The position numbers and the translations under genes were made by a program. This document shows, one piece after another, positions 1 to 10,982 of a DNA stretch of 64,000 nucleotides. Location: NCBI GenBank assembly GCA_018287875.1, contig JAGVVL010000002.1:3968001-4032000 (forward strand). The letters are read 5' to 3'. The first letter of the stretch is position 1. Each line of letters opens with the position of its first letter. This DNA comes from Nigrospora sphaerica. Lineage: Eukaryota > Ascomycota > Sordariomycetes > Amphisphaeriales > Apiosporaceae. Below the pieces are notes generated by a model that saw only the letters and a program-made list of their open reading frames with translations, had not been told where the DNA came from and searched no databases.

Positions 1-465
1 TCGTGGCAGGGCGACTCGATCCGCCAGTTCAACAGCGTTGACGTCTCGGTTGCCGTTGCCACCCCCAACGGTCTCATTACCCCCATCGTTACCGGCGTGG
101 AGGGCCGTGGCCTCGAGTCCATCTCGGCCAAGGTCAAGGAGCTCGCCAAGAAGGCCCGCGACAACAAGCTGAAGCCCGAGGAGTACCAGGGCGGCACCAT
201 CTCCATCTCCAACATGGGCATGAACGACTCGGTTGACAACTTCACCGCTGTCATCAACCCCCCTCAGGCCGCCATCCTCGCTGTTGGCACGAACCGCAAG
301 GTCGCCGTCCCCGTCGAAACTGCCGAGGGCACCACCATCGAGTGGGATGACCAGATCACGGTCACTGCCAGCTTCGACCACAAGGTCGTTGACGGCGCTG
401 TCGGTGCCGAGTGGGTGAAGGCGCTCAAGAAGGCTGTCGAGAACCCCCTGGAGCTGCTGCTTTAA
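1..465 (+). CDS. Pyruvate dehydrogenase E2 (dihydrolipoamide acetyltransferase), C-terminal part
   Basis: The open frame enters from the left edge and ends with TAA at 463-465, giving about 154 residues. It is the C-terminal half of the E2 catalytic domain of the mitochondrial pyruvate dehydrogenase complex, which transfers acetyl groups from lipoyl-lysine to CoA. The stretch with [18 protein letters not shown] followed by QAAILAVG is typical of PDH E2 rather than the 2-oxoglutarate enzyme, and the catalytic DHKVVDGA motif (His codon 379-381) lies near the end. Lipoyl and E1/E3-binding domains would be upstream, outside the window. No intron is visible in this part. The family call is firm; the gene is partial. 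Confidence 0.95.
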   Translation, partial: SWQGDSIRQFNSVDVSVAVATPNGLITPIVTGVEGRGLESISAKVKELAKKARDNKLKPEEYQGGTISISNMGMNDSVDNFTAVINPPQAAILAVGTNRKVAVPVETAEGTTIEWDDQITVTASFDHKVVDGAVGAEWVKALKKAVENPLELLL

Positions 466-2728
466 ATGCAATTGTACAATAAGGCCATTTCCCATGTCCG
501 GGCGTTGAGGCGTACCGACCTCTGTTAATACTCATAGAAGTGTATGAAGGGCTCGAAGGAAACATGCTGCTGTCTTGCCTGCCCGTTTGCCGCAACCGCG
601 TACCCGAGCACTGTGGTGATGTTCCGGCATCTTGAAGCCATCGACCAGCTGCGAAAGGCTTGTCCGTGGGGGCCAGTTTGTTTGGGCCTAGATGCCGGGA
701 TGCTAGCAGACGAAAAAGTTGGACATGCTAGCAGTCACGCTCATGCACTCCTGAATCTTGTCGACGTCACGCTCCCGTCGGTGGGTATTTCGTCAGACCC
801 TTCGACAGCCGACATTGTTATCAACCTGTATCGAACAAAATTAAGGAAAGTCACGTACAACACACCTGCAGGGTATCAGTCGTGTCGTCGCGAATAGCAA
901 GGGGGCTTGACCGTATCTTTAACGACTTGTTACTAGTGATGGGATTCAAACATGGTGGACCAGTGTGCTCTGCATTCTCACTCATTCTCGTGAATGCCCC
1001 TACTTGTACCTCCCTTAGCCGTGACACTAAGCAACGCACACACAACGTAGATACCACCACATCAGAGCGTCATTGATATTGAACTTTGTTGGAAAGTGCA
1101 GATTACCGGTCGTCAATACTTTGAACGGGACGGCACGCCGGTGACCAGAACAGTTTACTCCCAGTGGTCGTTGAGGCAGCTCTCTGGAAGCTATCTTGAC
1201 CGAACCACACTCCAGCTTGCTTGAGCCAGTCGAGGGGAGACGTTCAATTCAGAGGATAACCCTAAAGGATCCCTCGGCCTGTATTGCAAGCAACCAAGTG
1301 AACATGGACACCCTCGACTGACTCCCACCAAGAGCTTGATGCGTGTCTTTCTTTGCGCAAAGCAGTTCGAGCTCTTCGCCTCCTGGCAGAAGAGACGGCC
1401 GTGTGGGTCGGGTTTTAGTATTTCGGTGTTAAGCAGGTTTCTCGATGTGTTGCTTCCTGCACGTCTAGCACGCGTTGGACCAACAAGCCGTAACAATGAA
1501 CCTGACCGATCGCACTAAGCAGAGGTTGGATACCGATCAAGTCTCTGCCCATCCAAGCCGCCATATCGGTAGGTGTAGGCCGAAGCCTACCTTATATCAT
1601 AGCTGCCCCTAGGTTACTCGTACTCAATTGGTGGGCTTCGGCCGTTACATGCCTGGCTCAGTGGGCGTGAAATTGTCTCGCATCCAAGGGAGGTAAAAAA
1701 AAAGTCACAGTCTAATGGCGGCGGGAAGCCATTGAGTTCGGGTAATGCCCCTTGTACCCTGCGGCTTGGGTATGGATGAGAGACTGGGGGAAACGAAGTT
1801 GCTCCCTTGCCGATCTCGACCCCCAGGATGGATGGGTAAACGAATTCGCAGACGCGAAGTTGCACGCGCCCTTTTCGTGGATTTATAGCAGTCCTAAACG
1901 TCCATCTTCGAGGAGCTGAAAATCCTTGGACGCCCCAGTTTCAGAATAGATGCGCCCATGTATTTATGGGACTGTCCCAGACAGAGACTGAAAATAGCCG
2001 GAAAGAACGTTGCAGCAGTTCCCCTCAAACACGTATCTGTATAGCCTGCTGTAATCTATATATATGTGGCCGTGTAGCTTGTCAGGCATAGCCCAGGTAA
2101 CGAAGTGGCAGTAGAGCGGGCAGTGTGGTTGGTCGCCATCTCTATTTCCTCGCTTAGACGTCGTGACTGGCAAACATCTGTTAGCATTTCTACTCTGAAC
2201 GAGGCACCAATAGTGTATGGATCGTCTTAACCCACCGAGAGTTCGGGAACCTTTTCAATAAGTAATTCATTGATATTCATGTGTCTTCTTACGATGGGCC
2301 TAAGAGTTGCAAGGCTATAAGGGATACTTCGAGCGACTTAGTGCTCTGAAGTGGCACGGTCAGCCCCCGGCTTCATACACATAGCTAGAGTCGCTGGTGA
2401 GCCCTGTTCACCGAAGTGTCAGCCGGCCCTTTTCAGCATTTCAGTGAGATTCAGTGAAAGAGGGCCATCTCCAGGTGGCCAGCTAAGTAGTCATTCAGCA
2501 ATTGCGATATTGGCAGATGGAAAGAAACATGCAGAAAGAGTACGAGGGAGGACGTACGCCATAGGTCCTTACAGATCCCTACCATAGCTCCTATTTTGTG
2601 GGTACCTTGAGTAGCTAGCGGCACACAGGCAAGCATTGGCTAACTCTTATAGGCTATCAAACCTTGAACTAGCATACGAAGTCGCTCTCCGTCTCGGATC
2701 ATCGAAATGTGCAGAGTAGAGTTTCATA
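466..2728. other. Intergenic stretch, no gene recognised
   Basis: It holds the 3' end region of the E2 gene and then about 2 kb of lower-GC DNA. ORFs here are short and in several frames, and none resembles a known protein or carries coherent splice sites. I see no RNA gene or transposon open frame. Confidence 0.5.
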
Positions 2729-2829
2729 GGCACTTTGGCGGAGTGGTTAACGCGATGCCCTGCTATGGATTCATTCCCTAGTGATAGGCATTCCCTTCGG
2801 GGGCGTGTGTTCGAATCACACAGGTGTCG
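2729..2829 (+). tRNA. tRNA-Ser(GCT) with a 20-nt intron
   Basis: A class II tRNA folds from this segment. The acceptor GGCACTT pairs with AGGTGTC (two G-U pairs), with discriminator G2829. The anticodon stem ATGCC/GGCAT encloses loop C-T-GCT-A, giving anticodon GCT at 2762-2764. A 20-nt intron at about 2766-2785 begins one base 3' of the anticodon, the canonical nuclear position. The long variable arm CCC-TTCG-GGG fits serine. The T arm GTGTG-TTCGAAT-CACAC is perfect. A Pol III stop, TTTT at 2831-2834, follows at once. The A box (TGGCGGAGTGG) and B box (GTTCGAATC) are intact. Confidence 0.93.
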
Positions 2830-2830
2830 A

Positions 2831-2834
2831 TTTT
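2831..2834 (+). terminator. RNA polymerase III terminator of tRNA-Ser
   Basis: A TTTT run lies two bases after the discriminator base of the tRNA-Ser gene, and a second TTTT follows within 10 nt. Confidence 0.75.
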
Positions 2835-4470
2835 AAATTTTGCTCCCGGTAGCTGGGCACGTCTTATTTGTCACATGTGGTATTAGTTTGTGTATCTACA
2901 TCCTTATTTTGTGTATAATTGTCGCGTCTTGTTGGACGGACCTAAAGGATCCGAGAGTAGTTATCCCACAGGAATCTGTAAATACACACTGCACACCAAG
3001 GAGTCTGGTCTTAATGCTGCAACCGGTGAAGTGCTAGGCTTTTGAATCAGCGCGAGCAGAAGTAATTAATTGCCTTTCGGAGAATAACCAAGCAGCTTTT
3101 CGTAGATAGAGTTAGATGGATGTTGTCGCAAGAGTGGAAATATAGAACCTGCAGGCCAGTAGGATAATGGAAGACTCATATCATGAGTTGAATAAGTTAG
3201 AGCCAAGATTGAAGCACGCAGGTCATCGCGGTAAAGTTTTGCCGGCAGTTGCTGTGCATTGGGGTCCGCCAAAGGCGCATCAAGGGTTAGTTAGAGGCAC
3301 GAGATTGGATCCCTGGCCGGCAAAAAGTCTACTGGAGCCCCCCTGTCCCGATACGACGAAGAAGACGCACGGCAGGGACTTGGCGGTCAATTTGTGATTT
3401 GTTATGTGTGTGTCTCGCCGGTGGAACAAGCACCGTTCGCATGGCCGCATCGGCACCATGGATGACACAAACGGCGGGGCTCCGAGGGCAGCAGAAGGAA
3501 ACAAACGGGAATGGAGGGGCAGCTGTCCTGCGGCGGCAGGGCGAACAGGGTCGGGCAGCAAGCATGGTGGGTGTGACCTCATGTGAGAGCAGATACGTGG
3601 GCCTAGGCATGATTCTCTGGGTCCCGGCTTGGGAGCAGTAAAACGACTCCGTACGCGGTTCCATACTGCCTCACCCTCAACACGCGCCCTTTCACGCGAA
3701 GATGCGGGCAGGGAGGTATTTGGAGTCATCGGATGGAGGGGCACAGCCTGCCCACCAATAAGCATCACGTGACGACGACCGTTGGTTGTGTGAGCATAGA
3801 ACCAAGACCAGCGTCGTTGGCTGGTTACCACCCCAGCGAAAGGAATCCATCTCCGATACGGTTCTTACTAGGTACATTCGGTAAGCATTGGACTTGGTAC
3901 GCCGTGCATGGATACGTTATATGTACCCGCGTGTGTGACTGTGACGACGGGGCCTGCGGGAGCGGATTGCAGAGCAAAAAGCCTAGCGATGCTGAGCTCC
4001 AGCTCCAGCCCACGCTTCGAACGGAAGCAGAAGCTGGGGCCCGAACTGACAACTAGCTCTTCTCCACCCGGCCCCATCAGTAGTCCTTGTTTGTCTAGCA
4101 TCCATGGAAGCAAGGTTGAATCGCTCAATATTCAGTATTTTTCCGTCTGGGATCCTCACAGCTGCGGTAGCAACGGCGGCCGCCATGATCTTGCATTGAT
4201 TTGTTTGAATCTCCTCCTCTACTTGCTTGGTACTCCTTCGTCCTGAAGGGGCACCAGATTTGAGGTAACGTCTGTTAGAACGGGAAAGAGAGGAGCACCT
4301 GCTGGGTAGTAGGGCGATTGGGATCCCGAGTCCAGATCAGGCTCCCTCGCCTGCGTCGGTTAGACAGCTCGTCGCCTCACAGGCCGACTACAATTTTCCT
4401 CCCCCCCTTCTTCCCCTTGCATCGCCAAGCGCAACAATCCCATCACCGCGTCGGGAAGCCCCCAGTTGTG

Positions 4471-4506
4471 TGCTGCGTGTGCTGCGTGTGCTGCGTGTGC
4501 TGCGTG
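4471..4506 (+). repeat. Four perfect copies of a 9-nt unit
   Basis: TGCTGCGTG is repeated four times without mismatch at 4471-4479, 4480-4488, 4489-4497 and 4498-4506. It lies about 100 bases before the CCCH gene start, probably in its leader or promoter. Copy number may vary between strains. Confidence 0.9.
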
Positions 4507-4603
4507 CGTCTGTCTGCCTAGCAAACGCTCCGTCTTCGTCCCTTCTACACACGCCCACACTCACGCCCGCGTTCTTCTCCCACCCTCCCTGCCGTCCGAC
4601 AAC

Positions 4604-6366
4604 ATGGACATCCGCGCCGAGGCAAATGCCGCCATGGCTGATACGGAACATATCTTGAAAGAGGCGCAGAGGTGGATGGGCTCGTTCATCGAGGCGGATT
4701 GCAAGAAAAACTCGGTTATCCAGCAACTGGTGCACCGCCTCGACGAAAACCAGTTCGAGATGGACCAGCTTAGACGGGACCTCGCCGCCGAGCGCAAGAC
4801 CCGCAACACCTTTCAGATGGATTCAGACCGCTTTGAGACCCAAGTTATTAGGCTGGAGCAGAGAATGGTAAGTTCATGACAAGTATGGCCCGTGTCTTAT
4901 TGCCCCGTGCCTTCCCTTTCCCCTTATAAGCCTAGCGACCTGCCCCGGTTCCCGGTCCCGTCCCCCCGGGTCCATGGGGTACTTTATACACAGGTGGTGG
5001 CTGCTCACACGATCCGCAGAATGAGGGCGCATTTGTCGCCGTCCTTATAGATGGTGATGGTGCCAAATTCGCCGATGCTTATCTCAAAGACCCCGTCGAG
5101 GGCGGCTCCAATGCTGCAAAGGCTCTTAGGCAGGCGGTTCGAGACCACCTCAGGACCAGCTCCAACAACGAATTTAACAGCGAGGAGGTGCCAATCCTCA
5201 TTCGTGTTTATGCTAACCTCAACGACTTGGCCAGGTCGCTCCGTATGTCCCACGTCATTGAGCATGAAGAGGACATGCGGCTGTTCGCCGAGAAATTCAC
5301 TAATAGCCGTGCCGAGGTCGACTTTGTTAACGTCGGCCGAGGCAAGGAGAATGCCGACTCCAAGCTGCGCAAAATGCTGGCTCATTACACGCGGAATATC
5401 CAGTGCAAAAAGGTCTTTGTTGCCTGCTGCCACGATAATGGCTATCTGCACGACCTTCGCGACTATACAGACAGGCCTGATCTGCGCCAGAAGATGGTCC
5501 TACTTGAGACAACGCCCGCCGAGCCGGGCTTCCGCATGCTCGGCCTCGAGCTGACAAGGTTCGACACCGTCTTCCGGACCAACGGCCTTCTCAACGAGAC
5601 TAAGAAGACTTCCCTTGCCGATTTAAACGCGACCGCCAGGATGTTGGCACCAGCACAAGCTCCCCCGTCTGCCTATCATACGCTGCCGGAGGCGAGCCCG
5701 CCGAGAACTACGGTGCCCCCCTCGGCTGAGGCGTACCAGGCGCAGCCTCTGCCGCAGCAACTGCCGCCCAGGCAGATGCCCACGCCCCCTAGCATCAACT
5801 CGTCGTCGCCGGCTCTGGCCGTGGCCAAGGCAGCCGGGGCCGAGGCCCTGCCGAACCGGACCTCGAATATCGTCACCTCGGGTAACGGGGGCGTGTCCAT
5901 CAGTTACTCGAGGGCGGGCGGGCAGCAGGATCTGCAGAACATCGACATCAAACCCGCTAAGAAGAAGGAGCCCAAATCCATCAGCTATAACTACGAGGGC
6001 TGCCGGATCGACCCGCCCATCAAGCACCCGAACAACGCCTCCGCCCAGGGCACGTACCAGGCCAAGCTGGAGAAGGTCAGCCCGAACGCCTTCTGTAACG
6101 ACCACTACCTCATCGGCAAATGCCGCCAGGCCCACTGCAAGCGGGTGCACGACGTCGAGTTGACGCCTAACGAGGTAGCCATCCATCGCTACAAGGCGCG
6201 CACCAGCGTGTGCCCCCGCGGCCCCGAGTGCGCCGAGTACGACTGCTACCTGAGCCACCACTGCATCAAGGACCCACGGTGCCCCCGCCTGTCCACCTGC
6301 AAGTTTTCTAGAACCGACTACGGAAATCTGCATCTGGACACGAACCAGAAGCTCCAGGCCGTGTGA
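4604..6366 (+). CDS. CCCH zinc-finger protein with NYN/PIN-like domain
   Basis: The model is join(4604..4867, 5020..6366), 536 aa; the intron has a GTAAGT donor and a CGCAG acceptor and keeps phase 0. Residues 1-88 are charged and probably coiled coil. Residues 90-270 open with VLIDGDGAKF and later carry ENADSKLRKML and CCHDNGY, an arrangement that recalls the spaced acidic residues of NYN/PIN nucleases; that link is my inference. A Pro/Ala/Ser-rich linker (about 275-400) follows. The C-terminus holds CCCH fingers: CX8CX4CX3H at about 447-465, CX5CX4CX3H at about 486-501, and a looser Cys/His cluster to 526. Fungal homologues are usually annotated only as CCCH zinc-finger proteins. RNA binding or RNA cleavage is likely but unproven. 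Confidence 0.85.
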
Positions 6367-7430
6367 GTACAGCCTCTTCCATCCAGCTTCCACTTTTCCC
6401 CCGACCCACTTTCCCACTTGGGGGCACGGCTCACGATGTACGTAGCACCAAATGGAACGAGGGCTCCGACTACCCCGAACATCTACAGTAGGGGGCTAGC
6501 CCTCCCGCCTAGATACTGTGGAGCGCCGCGGCGTGCTCCCCATGGCTTACGATCTTACGATGGCCGGCGTTCTCTGGGGTTGACTTGGTGCCGGCCGTGT
6601 GGTGCAGAGGTTAGGGAGGGGCACATGATTCTGTTCTGGGAGGACTTGAGAAGACGCTCAGGGATGGTGCTGGAAAGCCAAAAATTCGGGAAAGGCTACG
6701 AGAATCTAAGGGGGCGGTCACCAGATTGGCCCACGCGCCGCAACCATCTACGTATATTACACAGCTGCCCGCTTTATCTGCCGGGCTCGCCAAATCTTGC
6801 GAGCCTGACCGGCAAATACGCGGATGCGAAGCAACTTCGCCTTTCCATTCCCGAAGTTCCCCCACCCTGTTCCTGCGTACATCATGACGTGGGCAAGTGA
6901 CCTCCCAGCTCTGGCCATTTGGCAAGGCGATACGCAGGAGGGTAGGGGGCGGTAGCATATGGACCCCAAGTACCCGCCGCAATGACCCCCCTTCGCGAGA
7001 TGTGATCCTGAAGTCGTTGTCCTTGTTGTGGCGGATCAGAGTTGACATTGATCCGACGTGCTGCTGGGACCTGTCCGTTTCCGTGTGTGAGTCGAGGTAA
7101 GTATGTAACTATCATACTCTGGTACATATACGTATGTTGCTAAGAGCTCGCCCCTTCATCTCAGTACCCGGGACCGGCCGGATGGCGAATCGGCGGGCAC
7201 ACATCGCCGGGGACCATCGGGTACAACGGCCAGATTGTAGGCAGTCGGAGTGTTGGGTGCAGAGTTGCATGTCCCCGAGAGGACCGGGGGGTTCAGCTTC
7301 GAATTTTTTTTAATCTAGATTTCATACATTGACCGGGTAGTGCCCGGTCCGGTGGTCGGGGTATTTAATACAACATGCCACCGTATGGGAGAGCCCTTCT
7401 CCCCCTTTTTATCTCGCCTTCTTCCCGCCC
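6367..7430. other. Intergenic stretch between convergent genes
   Basis: It holds the 3' regions of the CCCH gene (plus) and the GLTP gene (minus). ORFs on both strands at 6418-7127 overlap one another and show no domain. Nothing else seen. Confidence 0.45.
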
Positions 7431-8194
7431 TTACCATTGGGCATCCTTGCGGGCCTGGAAGCCCTTGAGGATGGCGACGATCTTCTCGAGGGAGGCGAGG
7501 TAGGGGCGAAGCTCGGCCTGGACCTTGTCCTGGTCGGAGCCGAGCTTCTCGTAGAAGGCGGTGCGGTAGGGGCACGCGCTCATGGCGGCGCTGAAGATGG
7601 GCTTGATGAGCATGCCGTGGTGCGGCTTGAGCGTGTTGGCGTAGGCGCCGCGGAACGAGTCGGCCAGCTCCTCGTTCGGCTTGGCGATGTTCTGACTCAG
7701 GGCAATACACGTAAAGTCCAGGCCACTTGAATTTTTTCCGAGTCAGTACGGGGAGGGATAGGGTCGAACGGGGGCGGGGAAAGAGAAGGACGCGCCGGTC
7801 CCAAAGAGGCCCCGGGCAGCAGAGCAGGGGGGGGAGGGCGGAGAGGGGAAAAAGAGGCGTCCACGTACCGGACCAGCCACACCAGGCCCTCGGTAGCGAC
7901 GTGCTTCTTGGTCTTGAGCTCGTTCAGGACCAGCTCCTGCAGGGTGGCGCTCTCGCCGGGGGCCGCCAGGTAGCGCTCGCGCAGCTTCTTGATGTTGCCG
8001 AGCATGTCGTTCTTGACGGGCGAGAAGGCCACGGAGCCCAGGGCGTCAAAGATGGTGATTAGGGACTCGGCGGCGTCGAGGAACTCGGGCGTGGCGATGG
8101 CATTGTCCTTTTCCTTGTCGACGGGCACGTCGGTGAAGGACTTCTTGAAGGTGTCGAGGAGGGTGCCTCCGGGGGGGATGGTAGGAGTCGACAT
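7431..8194 (-). CDS. het-c2: Glycolipid transfer protein, HET-C2 type
   Basis: The model is complement(join(7431..7725, 7869..8194)), 206 aa, close to the usual GLTP length. The donor is GTACGT and the acceptor CAAG; the split Arg codon rejoins in frame. The GLTP fold is clear: FSPVKNDMLGNIKKL supplies the sugar headgroup-binding Asp63, Asn67 and Lys70 with the same spacing as human D48/N52/K55, GLVWLVR supplies the stacking Trp106, and LKPHHGML supplies the conserved His. GLTPs move glycosphingolipids between membranes in the cytosol. The Podospora orthologue HET-C2 is a polymorphic heterokaryon-incompatibility protein. Whether this allele acts in self/non-self recognition cannot be read from one sequence. 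Confidence 0.93.
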
Positions 8195-9387
8195 GGCTGC
8201 GGGATGGGTAAGGGGGGGAGATGGTTGTTGCAGGATAGATGGATGGACGGATGGAGCTGAACTGGGGAGCGATGGGGTCAGTTACACTACTTATGTTGGT
8301 TCGGAGCGGCAGGACGGGCAGGTGGATGCACCCTTACGCACCTTGCTTGACGTGACCGGCACTGGGGATCTGAATGGACGATTTGGAGGATGGAGTGTGT
8401 ATGGGAATGCGGAGAGGAAAAGGAGAGCCGGAACTACGAGCAATGGGGGGAGAAGGCCAGAAGACAGCAAAGCAACAAGCTCAACCGAGAATAGAATGAG
8501 CGGTGTCCAGGGCCGGCTCAGAAGGGGGTTAGTGGTAGTATGGAATGGGATTGGGATAACTCCAACTGGCTACCCGCCCTAGAGGCTAGGGTCGGCAGCA
8601 TGAGCTGGAGGGACCTCATGTAGAGCTCCTAGGGGTTTTGATGGCATGACGCGCGATCCGACTTCGATTCAGGGGGGGGGGGACAGCATTGCCTGGAGGG
8701 GCGAGAGGGGCAGGTCGCTTTGGGTCCGGATTCAGTCTACGGTCGCCTGGCGCTGTGTTGGCCCTCGCTGAAGCTGGACCTAGGCCATTGATCCACGGGC
8801 CCGGAACTGGGACTGGAACCCCGCGGACGACGCAAGGAGGGGTCGCGTAGTGGGGGCGGCCACGCCATCCGAATCGTGGCGCGGATGATGTATAGTACTA
8901 CCTACGACCATGGTAGAACGAACCGACAAGGGGGGACCGAGTAAAAATGCATGGCCGGGCAGATGAAGGTCATGGACGGGCCTCGGGAAAGGCCTCGCGC
9001 GGGATGTTTTGAAACAGACAGCCGCCAGAAGCGGCTCGTCGGCAATGCCCAAGAGGGGCCGGGGCGGCGGAGAAGAGAGACACGCAGCCGTAGTGGACGC
9101 ACATACGTTCATGCATCCAGAGCTGCCTCCTCTTGGCTATGGCAAGTAATCATGTCGGTAGATATCGTAGGCGCCTCTTAAGGAGACTGACTGATTCTAT
9201 AAGCGGGGGCGGTCGTCGTCAGGGGCTCAGATCAACCCAGTGAATCGGTAATCAACGGCATTGAAATACCAAAAGCGCCCCCTTCCAAGATATATATGCG
9301 CGGCACGACGACGCGTTCCCCATAGCTGACACATCGCATCAGTCGACAAATGTATGCTCGCTCACATTCCCAAGCTATAATGCGTCT
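8195..9387. other. Intergenic stretch, GLTP promoter side
   Basis: This is the 5' region of the GLTP gene, followed by the 3' region of the CFA-synthase-like gene. It contains an 11-base G run near 8672-8682. No gene recognised. Confidence 0.45.
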
Positions 9388-10982
9388 TCACACCGGGATG
9401 TCCTCCATCAACTCCATAGCGCCCTCACGCCCGACCGTGATGATGGCGTCGCCCAGCGTCTTGGTAACAAAGCCCGCCTCGCAATATGTGAAATAGTACT
9501 GTTCGTGACGAGTCAGCTAGAGAGCGCCCCCAAGAACACGCGCGCGCGCGCTTGCTTCTGCGCGAAAACTTACCTCCCATTTCCGGCGGAACACCTCGAC
9601 CTCCTCCTCGCTCATGTCGGGGTGTTCGGTCCTGAGGGCCGGCCGGATTTTGGATTCGAAGTTGGCCAGGAATTTCTCCTTCCACAGCCGCAGCGCCTTG
9701 GCGTAGTGGCCGCCAATGTTCTCGACCCTCTCCACCACCAGCGTGCCTTGGGACTCGGCGCTGATGTGGTTCAGCAGCTGCGTGATGCACGGCAGATGGC
9801 CGCCCGGGAAAATGTGCTTGTTAATGAAGCTGTCACGCGCGTTAGCCCAACCGTCTACCCTCTGGGGACCCCTCGGGGGCCGACTCACTCTTCGCTCTTG
9901 GCGTAGGCCTCGTATCGGCCCTCGGGCATGGTGATGCACTGGAACATGGCGATGCCGCCCTGTTTCTTCAGGAGACGGTTCATGTGGGCAAAGTATGTCG
10001 CCAGGAACTCTTTCCCCACGGCCTCGAGCATCTCAATCGAGACGATCTTGTCGAAGGGGCGTTCAGGCACGGCGAGGTTCCGGTAATCCATGAGTTTGAC
10101 CTCGATGCGGTCGTCGAACCCGGCTTCACGTATCCGCTCCTCGGCCAGCTGCTTCTGCTCCTTGGACAAGGTGAGGCTCGTGACGCGGCAGCCCGTCTGC
10201 CGGACGGCCTCGATGGCAAACGACCCCCATCCCGTACCAATCTCGAGCACGTGGTCCGACGACTTGATCCTCGCGCCGTCGATGAAGCGCTGCAGCTTGG
10301 TCATCTGGGCCTCCTGGAGCGTCTCCTCGCGCTTCGCCTTGGCATTCCGGGGCTTCCAGATCGGACACGAATACGTCATGTCGTCGGACAGAAACGCCGC
10401 GAACATGTCGTTGCTAATGTCATAGTGCGCCTGGATGTTCAGAAGCGCGTTGGAGAGCGTGTTGGTATTCCGCGCAATGCTGGTGATGGCCCCGGACACG
10501 GACGAGAACCACGTCGTCCCGTTGCTCATCTGGTCGCGGTTGACGATGAAGAGCTGGAAGAAGGCCGTGAGGTCCTCGCACTCGAACTCGCCCAGCATGT
10601 ACGACTCGGCGAAGCCCATGTCGGCGAAGAGGAACAGCCGCATCCAGAAGGCCTCGTTCTTCACCACAATCTCGACGCGCGGGATTGTGTCGGCCCGGCG
10701 CTCGGTGCGGCCGCCGTCCGGGAGCCCGGCCGTCTTGGGGCCCGCCAGCTTCTGACCGTACACGAGGCGCGTGCCGGCCGGCTGGTCCACCAACAACAGC
10801 GTGCCGACTTCAATCTTGTTGAAGACGGATAGGATGGCCGGCTTGGCCAGCGCCAGGGCCGGGCCCCAAGTGAGCCCTCCCAAAGCCCCCCGTGCAACAT
10901 CGGCGCCGCGCGTCAGCGGCCGCACCACAAAGGACGGCAGGGATGGCGACATAGCGCGCGAGGCTACAGGACAGCCGAGCAA
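9388..10982 (-). CDS. Cyclopropane-fatty-acyl-phospholipid synthase-like methyltransferase
   Basis: The model is complement(join(9388..9498, 9574..9829, 9889..10982)), 486 aa. Donors are GTGAGT and GTAAGT, acceptors both CAG, and all joins keep phase. Residues around 186-206 (HYDISNDMF to MTYSC) and the SAM-binding motif VLEIGTGWG at about 245-253 are the hallmarks of the CFA/mycolic-acid cyclopropane synthase family; IVSIEMLEAVG and IFPGGHLP are further family blocks. Such enzymes add a methylene or methyl group from SAM to acyl chains of membrane lipids. There is no membrane anchor of the kind seen in sphingolipid C9-methyltransferases, so a CFA-type enzyme is more likely. A second Met at 10952 is an alternative start. 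Substrate unknown. Confidence 0.92.

Larger units (their letters stand above)
2830..4603. other. Intergenic stretch upstream of the CCCH gene
   Basis: Overlapping ORFs on both strands around 3280-4250 have no recognisable domain and no coherent exon structure. The last 150 bases before the CCCH gene are pyrimidine-rich, as in fungal 5' leaders, and contain a 9-nt tandem repeat (listed separately). Confidence 0.45.

Noticed and set aside
3280..3831. 183-codon ORF on the minus strand
   Set aside because: Overlaps ORFs in other frames on both strands and shows no family features.
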